Shown piece after piece: positions 58,190-64,000 of a stretch of 64,000 nt of DNA. Source of the stretch: Dipylidium caninum (lineage: Eukaryota > Platyhelminthes > Cestoda > Cyclophyllidea > Dipylidiidae); contig QEYB01001465.1 in assembly GCA_017562135.1 (NCBI GenBank), forward strand, positions 1 through 64,000, in the 5' to 3' direction. The first letter of the stretch is position 1, and each line of letters opens with the position of its first letter. The notes below the pieces were generated by a model that saw nothing but the letters and a program-made list of their open reading frames with translations, made no database searches and was not told where the DNA came from. Position numbers and translations under genes: made by a program.

Positions 58190-61100
58190 CTGAAAAAGTG
58201 AAACCCAAATATATCTAAAATCACACAATTGCGGTGGAGAAAAGGATTCATCCGTGCCGCCGAAGACCCGAGACGAGAATAGGCCAGGCGGAGGAAGTGG
58301 TGAAAAGGGTGACCTGCATTAGCAGGAGGTGGATATCGACAGCGAACGAGTTCTGTGGTGGTAAGCCTTTTCCGCCTGGACTTTTTGATCAGAGTGGAAC
58401 TGCAAAATTCTCCCTGAGGCTTGAGGGGACTTCAACCCCTCGGCTGAGTCCTTCACTATCCCAGTCGAGAACCGTTTACCTGTTAAGATCACCTATTTGT
58501 GTCTCTTCCGGACCATGAGTGGATCTCTCTGATCAACGCCACAAGTCCCATCCAAGGATAATGGAGAACTTTTGAAGATGGGCATTTGTTGGGTTCCAGA
58601 ATGATTGGCTCGTGAAGGAGGCGATAGTAATGGCGATAGATTTTGTCTTCCACTTCTGGTTATTCCCGAAGTCTGCGAGACTGTCTATTAATCGCTGGAA
58701 GCAGGAACCAACGACCGGCATACAGAACGACTGTCGATATTGTGTTTTTCGAAGCGTTTTTTCATACACGGCCAAGAATGTCTCTACATTTTGACGAAAT
58801 TCATGGCGCCTATTATGCGTATACAAGAGAAGATACCCCCAGAGCATTGGGACTCGCTTCTAGGCCACCTCTCTGTTCCGATTCACTCCAAATCATCTTT
58901 ATCCCCCACCGCGGGAGGCAGAGAATGCCCAAAACAGGGGCATTGGAAGAAACAAAACTACTACAGTCATTCTGCGTCCGCAGACGAGGTGTTGCTTTGC
59001 CAGGGCTGAGGGACGCTGCCACCTACACGTCGAATTATCAAGCCACTGGTAGCTGCTCCTGTTGTTGGAAAGTGAATTAAGTCAAGACCAAGTGGTGACA
59101 GAGACTTAGCCATTCTACATTTGCACACACTATGCAACCCTTGTTTATCACAAACAACTTAAAAAGCACAATGTTTGGCAGAGTCAAGTTTCTATTTTTT
59201 GACTGATGCGCCCGTTGGCAGGGGGGACAAGGAGTTGTGCATTGTCGCCTTCAAAGGAAATATGCTCTGCCTCAGTCGCCTTCATGCCTCCCCCCACCGT
59301 GGAGAGGCGGGAGGTGTGTTCTTTCCTGACAAGAACGCCCCCCACTGACAATTCATTGCTTTTGTCGCGACTTCACCTCGATTGACGGGAGAAGACGTCA
59401 GCCGCTCAATGAGGTAAGTTGACACCCTTCTGAGGACCAGTTCAAATCACCTTTACACCCGAATGCATTTAGTAAGACCATTCGCACACACGAGGAGGAT
59501 GTACTTCGGATTATTTGCTAACACTTCATTGACAAAGAGATGTGTCCACTAAACATCAGTGGCAGGTTAGAGGTATACTTTTTTCTTAGTCCTGTTTTTT
59601 AATCCTTAAGTTTCTTGCTCTGCTCTACTTCCAGGCTTACGCCACACACCACACACACGTCACTGAGAGGAGCTTAAGCATCCCCTTCTACGAGCATTGT
59701 CACTGAGGGAGAACTCTGTGACACCTTCTTGGCACGAGATTATCCCTTCTGCGTTATCTTGTCTCCAGTCAACGAACCCTGTGACATCCTTCTTCCATGG
59801 AAACGGAGGTTGCCCGCAATGATTACAGTCGCGTCGGATGGAGTCGGCGCATGAAGATTCTTACACAATGTGGTTGGGAGATGGACTTCAAGGCTATCAC
59901 AGGCAGGGATCACCTTTACCCTCGTGGATTAGATTGAAGGCCTTCAAATCAGCAACTTCTGGTACTGCACTTCATTCACAGGCACTCAGCGGGTCGTCTT
60001 CCCCTCCCCTCCCCTCCCCTCTCATCGAGAATGGGGAATTTCGTGAACAGACCGGAGAGTCAATAGTGAGGGAGCACTTGGGAAACAGACAATGGCATCT
60101 GGACTGGATTCCCAGTGGAGACGTATTTTGCTATTCGCCAAAACAATCTCGTCTAGTTTTAATTTATGCTGACTGCAGTTGAAACATATTTCCTAAAGTT
60201 GGGCAAGTCGAAGACTGACGGAATGTACACACCAGGGCGAGGGTCAAGAGGCCTCCAGATGGTGATCACGTAGAAGTGAAATTCAAATATTTGCCTTTAT
60301 AACATCCTCTCCATGTCAATTCTCAGTCTGTCTAGGTCTAAAAGAAGGCACTTAGGGAGTCGGCACGATAGGCTGCTTATCTAAATGACTCAACGGGGCT
60401 GGCGAAGTTGACCTCTAACCCTTTTCCCGATTGGTTGACTCTTTCACAAGGCACAATTTGGTCTACACAGCCCCTTGATCGCCTTGGTTTGCAGTCGGGT
60501 GTGCGGAACACCACGGTCTATTCATTTTCGCTGGAACGATGCTGATGACGTACAGTCAGTGAATTGTGAACTTTTAATTGTCTCTCTCTCTCTCTCTCTC
60601 CCCAGTTCGGGTTCCGCCCGCTACTGTGTGGGCTAGTGTGTGTACGTACACATGTTTGCGTGTGCATTTGTTGGTTGAATTTTGTACGAGCCGGGAATTA
60701 GGCAGCATTGTGGTCTCGGCAGTTCTGAAAGTCCGCCCGATTTGACAAACGTCAAGTGAATAGTCCACTCAGCCTGGAAGGATCTTCTCTCCTGTCGGGG
60801 AGCGAAGAAGTCTCCTGAAGTCCTAATAGCGGCTTTTTAACCTTCTCATTCCTCTTGAAACGAAGGGAATTTTTCCGCACTAAGGAAACACCACAGTGGA
60901 TGCGGCTGCTGGCGCAATGACCCAAGTGATAGACAATGGAGCGATCCCCGGCGCTGCTACTCTCCACTCAAGGAATGCTGAAAATGTGGACATGGAGCGA
61001 GAAGAGGAAGAACCGAGCGTGTGGGGAGGTGGATGGGGGGCCAGGACGACGACTGTTCCCGTGTGAATCGGCGGCCGAGGCAGACTGGCTGCTCCAGTTC

Positions 61101-62220
61101 AAACAGCGCCGGAATTCAGCGCCGCTGAGTCACCCGCGCCAGGGCCAAAGCAGGCAGTGAAGGAGCTGCCATGCGGCGAATAGGCGCGGAATTGTGAAAA
61201 GCCGACTGCTCTTTCGTACCCGACGACCCAGTTAAACACCGACCCGGATACCACCTTCGGGCCGAAGTAGAAAAAAGCCTAACATGCGAGGCAGCCACTC
61301 GTCCGTGCACACGCGTTTTCGGGGGGTTTGGAAGGGGACGTCGGTGTCGAGGCAAGGCGCGCTGGCCCCACGGACAAGGCTCCACCTCGAGTGCCCTTTC
61401 CTCCTCCCCCCCCATGCCACTCATAACAGCGCTTGGACTAAATTGTCGTTCAAATGTTGTGTTCATTGGCGCCACGGCTACTCGAGCACGTGACAAATTT
61501 GTCAGCGCTCGTGGGGGGAAAGTGAGTGTTTTTAGTGAGGGGTGGAGACAGGTCGAGGAAAGGGGGGTCTTTGTTTTAATTTAACATCCCCAGTTTAGAG
61601 GGAAGAAGTGGCGACCCACTTTGATCAACAGACTCGGCCGTGTCGTGTCTCCCACTAAATCTTGTCACTTATTCTGCTGCTGTACTATTGTGAAATTCAG
61701 GTCAAAGGTCAATGAGGCTGGAAAGAAGAATGTGTTAAGGAAATCACGTGTTCGTACTTTTGCGGTCTGGCGGGTGGGCGTCGAGCAAGCGGACATGTGG
61801 TTGGGATGGGAGGTCAAACGTCTGACGCATCATTACTTTTGCGGAGGAAATTAACAACAGAAACAGACAAATATCGTGTACTTACGCATCGTGTTTCGCC
61901 TCGCAGAGACCATCATCGTCACAAGCGTGGATCTTAGCAAGTGGCATTGGGTTTGATGGGTAGAAAAGGATGTTATGGTGAATATTTTAGTTTGGAGTAG
62001 CCCACAAAAGAGGACAGAACTAATGACTGGGTTCATTTTAAAAAATGATTTTTCCAGGAACGGAGGATAGTAGGTTAGGCTCTAGAGACAAGAATAGGTG
62101 GTTGTTAATGGATAATGGGAAGCCGTCGCTAGACAAGAAATCAGACGGCACTTGCTCGATGCCACCACTTCCACCAATCACATCGCCGCGACCTTGGAAC
62201 GTCATCATCACAGCTGTCTC
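58190..62220. other. No recognised gene
   Basis: Open frames on both strands (for example 58533-58847 minus and 59838-60182 plus) have no motif and no splice-consistent partners. It includes a TC microsatellite at 60580-60600 and a triple CTCCC tandem near 60003-60020. It may hold further exons of the unidentified minus-strand gene. Confidence 0.5.
60580..60600. repeat. (TC)n microsatellite
   Basis: About ten perfect TC units. Confidence 0.95.
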
Positions 62221-62224
62221 TCGC

Positions 62225-62420
62225 ACTTGTGCGCACGTACGCACACGCGTGCGCACCTCTCACAGTTTCAACCAATAGCGTACCAAGGCCACCGCGTGAC
62301 CTTCAAATAGGCGTGTGCGTAGGTGTACGCGCGCGTACGTAAGTGCGGTGCACATACGCGCGGCTCTATATTTCATAGGCGTACGTGTAACGTGCGCACG
62401 CGCGCGTGCACGCTGCCTTC
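62225..62420. promoter_or_regulatory. Alternating purine-pyrimidine (Z-DNA-prone) promoter region
   Basis: Three blocks of CG/CA/TG alternation (about 62228-62256, 62311-62366 and 62379-62414) lie within 200 bp just upstream of the first exon at 62481. A TATA-like CTCTATATTTC sits between them at 62364-62374. Alternating CG/CA tracts are the classic substrate for left-handed DNA and are often promoter-proximal. The regulatory role is inference. Confidence 0.4.
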
Positions 62421-62422
62421 GC

Positions 62423-62457
62423 CATTCATTCATTCATTCAGTCATTCATTCATTCAT
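62423..62457. repeat. (CATT)n tetranucleotide repeat
   Basis: About eight CATT units with one G interruption, in the presumed 5' UTR of the gene starting at 62481. Confidence 0.95.
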
Positions 62458-62480
62458 CAGAATAGACGCGCCATAGTCGC

Positions 62481-64000
62481 ATGTGCACAGTGCCGAAAGA
62501 GTTAGCGGTCGTTTCGTCGTCTGCCATCTCTTCCTCCGCGTCCTCCTCTTCCGCCTCCTCTTCCTCCTCCACTTCCGCCGTTTCGCATCCCCTCCTCCCG
62601 GGCGCCATCTTCCCTCCCAGCCGCCGGAAAAGACGCAGAGACGGTGAGAATCTGCCAACGAACACGGCAGCTGTCACCTCACCCTCTACTCTGGCGTCAG
62701 CGTCTGCTTCAACAGTGGCAATGAGAGAGACGGAGAGCAACAGCGCTCTGGTTAACTCCGAGTCTGCTACCACTACCACATCGACGTCAGCAGCAACAGC
62801 AAATTCACCCAATGCTGGTAACACCCTTTTGCGAAAGATACTTGCCGGTGCTGATCTAGCCAGTGTGCGTAATCACAGCGTCCTTGTGGATAGTAATTTC
62901 TCCCTCCGTCGGACTTCTTCCATGTCCACTGCCTCCTCGCGGCACAGGTCCTGCACTTCCGATCCCAACTTCGACGACAAACGCCGACGACGTTCTACCA
63001 TGTTCAGCCAGATTAGTCTGCCCCGACGAACCTCTGACCCCGAGGAGGAAGACCAGCGTCCTTGCAAGCGTCCGAAAGAAGCTGTAGGCGACGGCAGTAA
63101 AAGTGGAGATGTTTCGTCCCTGGCCCCTATTAAAGTTGAGTCTCGTGATCCCGAGGAGTATCCGCCCTACCCTACTCCCACGTCCGCCTCCGACGTCAAG
63201 AGCAGCGGCAGTAATCCCAACGCCACCAGCATAACCGCGGCCCTCGATGGCGCTGATAAGGCCATTTCTAAATTCCCAGGCAAACCGTCCAAACGCTGGC
63301 GTTTGAAAAGCCCGACCCGTCAATCCCCCTCGCATAGTTTGAGTCCCCCTGCCGTTGCCAGCACCTCCCGGGCGGACTTGACCGAGGTCTTCCCCATGCG
63401 CCCGCGGGCGAGGACTACTTCCGAGTTGGACAATGTCATCCGCATGTTCACGGATGGCAAATGCCCTGTGGAGCGCTTTCGGCTGAGCTCATTTGACCCC
63501 CTTGGCGGGGTCGTCTCCAAAGCGGGCAGGATAACCGCTGTGCCGAAGAGCAGCGACCTTAGACGCGAGGAGCCCGGTGACATGACCTCTGACATAACCT
63601 CCCCGCTGAGCCAGCTCCTCGAATCCACCCCACCGTACAGTGGCGGAGCCAACACTATCCACCCTCGTGCTAACACCACCACCTCCGTATTCCCCTGGTC
63701 TTCTGCCGCATCCTTGAAGAGTGCCTCGGGCCCCAGCCCCGCCGCCGTGGCGCGCATAACTCTCCCCTTCGCTGGCAACGGCTCCAAACATCAGCATCAT
63801 CTACAGCATCCCTCCCATCGTCGTCCCTCCGACCTGGAGATGCTCAATTTGGCTAAAACTCCCGTCACTGTCTCCTCAGACTCCATGGCGTCGATTCTTG
63901 CCGCGACGGCACTCAATTCTCCCCAATTCCTGCAGAACATTCGGGACGGACAAGTGTTGAACTTCAGCCAGAAGGAGGTCTCGAGACAACTTCCCCCGCC
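62481..64000 (+). CDS. Serine-rich, probably nuclear protein, first exon, runs off window
   Basis: An open frame of 506 codons with no stop continues past the window end. The ATG at 62481 follows an in-frame TAG at 62463, so it is the natural start if this is the first coding exon. The product is largely disordered: a Ser run after the start, then basic clusters that look like nuclear localisation signals (RRKRRRD, DDKRRRRS, CKRPKE, SKRWRLKSP), Ser/Pro and Ser/Thr stretches (SPTRQSPSHSLSPP), and a more ordered C-terminal part in the window (TTSELDNVIRMFTDGKCPVE; SMASILAATALNSPQFLQNI). Composition suggests a transcription or chromatin regulator. No DNA-binding domain is in the visible part and I do not recognise the family. 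Third-position GC is moderate and stops are absent across 1.5 kb in this frame only on the + strand. Confidence 0.75.
   Translation, partial: MCTVPKELAVVSSSAISSSASSSSASSSSSTSAVSHPLLPGAIFPPSRRKRRRDGENLPTNTAAVTSPSTLASASASTVAMRETESNSALVNSESATTTTSTSAATANSPNAGNTLLRKILAGADLASVRNHSVLVDSNFSLRRTSSMSTASSRHRSCTSDPNFDDKRRRRSTMFSQISLPRRTSDPEEEDQRPCKRPKEAVGDGSKSGDVSSLAPIKVESRDPEEYPPYPTPTSASDVKSSGSNPNATSITAALDGADKAISKFPGKPSKRWRLKSPTRQSPSHSLSPPAVASTSRADLTEVFPMRPRARTTSELDNVIRMFTDGKCPVERFRLSSFDPLGGVVSKAGRITAVPKSSDLRREEPGDMTSDITSPLSQLLESTPPYSGGANTIHPRANTTTSVFPWSSAASLKSASGPSPAAVARITLPFAGNGSKHQHHLQHPSHRRPSDLEMLNLAKTPVTVSSDSMASILAATALNSPQFLQNIRDGQVLNFSQKEVSRQLPP

Noticed and set aside
1..64000. CRISPR arrays, rRNA, obvious tRNA genes or bacterial operons
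   Set aside because: No regularly spaced repeats, no rRNA-like conserved blocks and spliced genes throughout. A covariance-model scan (tRNAscan-SE, Infernal) would be needed to exclude small RNAs.

Overview
This is a eukaryotic (metazoan) genomic window. Six genes were identified by recalled protein families and canonical GT-AG splicing with compatible phases. The intron lengths I could define fall into two groups: about 34-54 nt (34, 35, 37, 39, 40, 41, 42, 44, 47, 53, 54) and about 68-84 nt (68, 69, 74, 75, 75, 75, 77, 78, 84), plus long introns. A bimodal micro-intron pattern, moderate GC content and many microsatellites point to a parasitic flatworm, most likely a tapeworm. The species assignment is inference.

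Region by region: (1) About 2.7-30.7 kb, + strand, holds the C-terminal two thirds of one giant gene, the orthologue of the E3 ubiquitin ligase UBR4 (N-recognin; calossin/pushover family). It runs from just before the beta-sheet-rich middle region, through acidic low-complexity segments and a four-knuckle zinc-binding region, to the C-terminal Cys/His E3 module and stop codon. The 5' part lies outside the window. (2) 31.0-31.9 kb, - strand: mitochondrial ribosomal protein uS10m (MRPS10), five exons. (3) 32.3-33.6 kb, + strand: the deubiquitinase otubain OTUB1, eight exons, diverging from MRPS10 across about 370 bp. (4) 35.8-43.3 kb, - strand: ADP-dependent glucokinase (ADPGK), seven exons, diverging from (5) a tiny + strand gene (43.5-43.8 kb) predicted to encode a 59-residue protein of unknown function. 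(6) 44.7-45.0 kb, - strand: the last two exons of a LIM-domain protein. (7) 45-52.5 kb: GC-rich, microsatellite-laden DNA with one plausible orphan exon. (8) 52.6-53.25 kb, - strand: mitochondrial ribosomal protein mL66 (MRPS18A), four exons. (9) 53.3-62.2 kb: mostly no recognisable genes, except a short chain of coding-like exons of an unidentified - strand gene near 57.8-58.2 kb. (10) 62.48-64.0 kb, + strand: the first exon of a serine-rich, probably nuclear protein that runs off the window, preceded by long alternating purine-pyrimidine (CG/CA) tracts.

UBR4 and OTUB1 both act in the ubiquitin system, MRPS10 and mL66 in mitochondrial translation, and ADPGK in glucose phosphorylation. Nothing suggests a co-regulated cluster beyond two head-to-head gene pairs sharing short promoters.

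A recurring anomaly is that several otherwise well conserved exons are interrupted by single-base frame breaks, mostly at short homopolymers, plus one in-frame TGA. The simplest reading is residual long-read assembly error rather than pseudogenes, but each site is listed separately so it can be tested.
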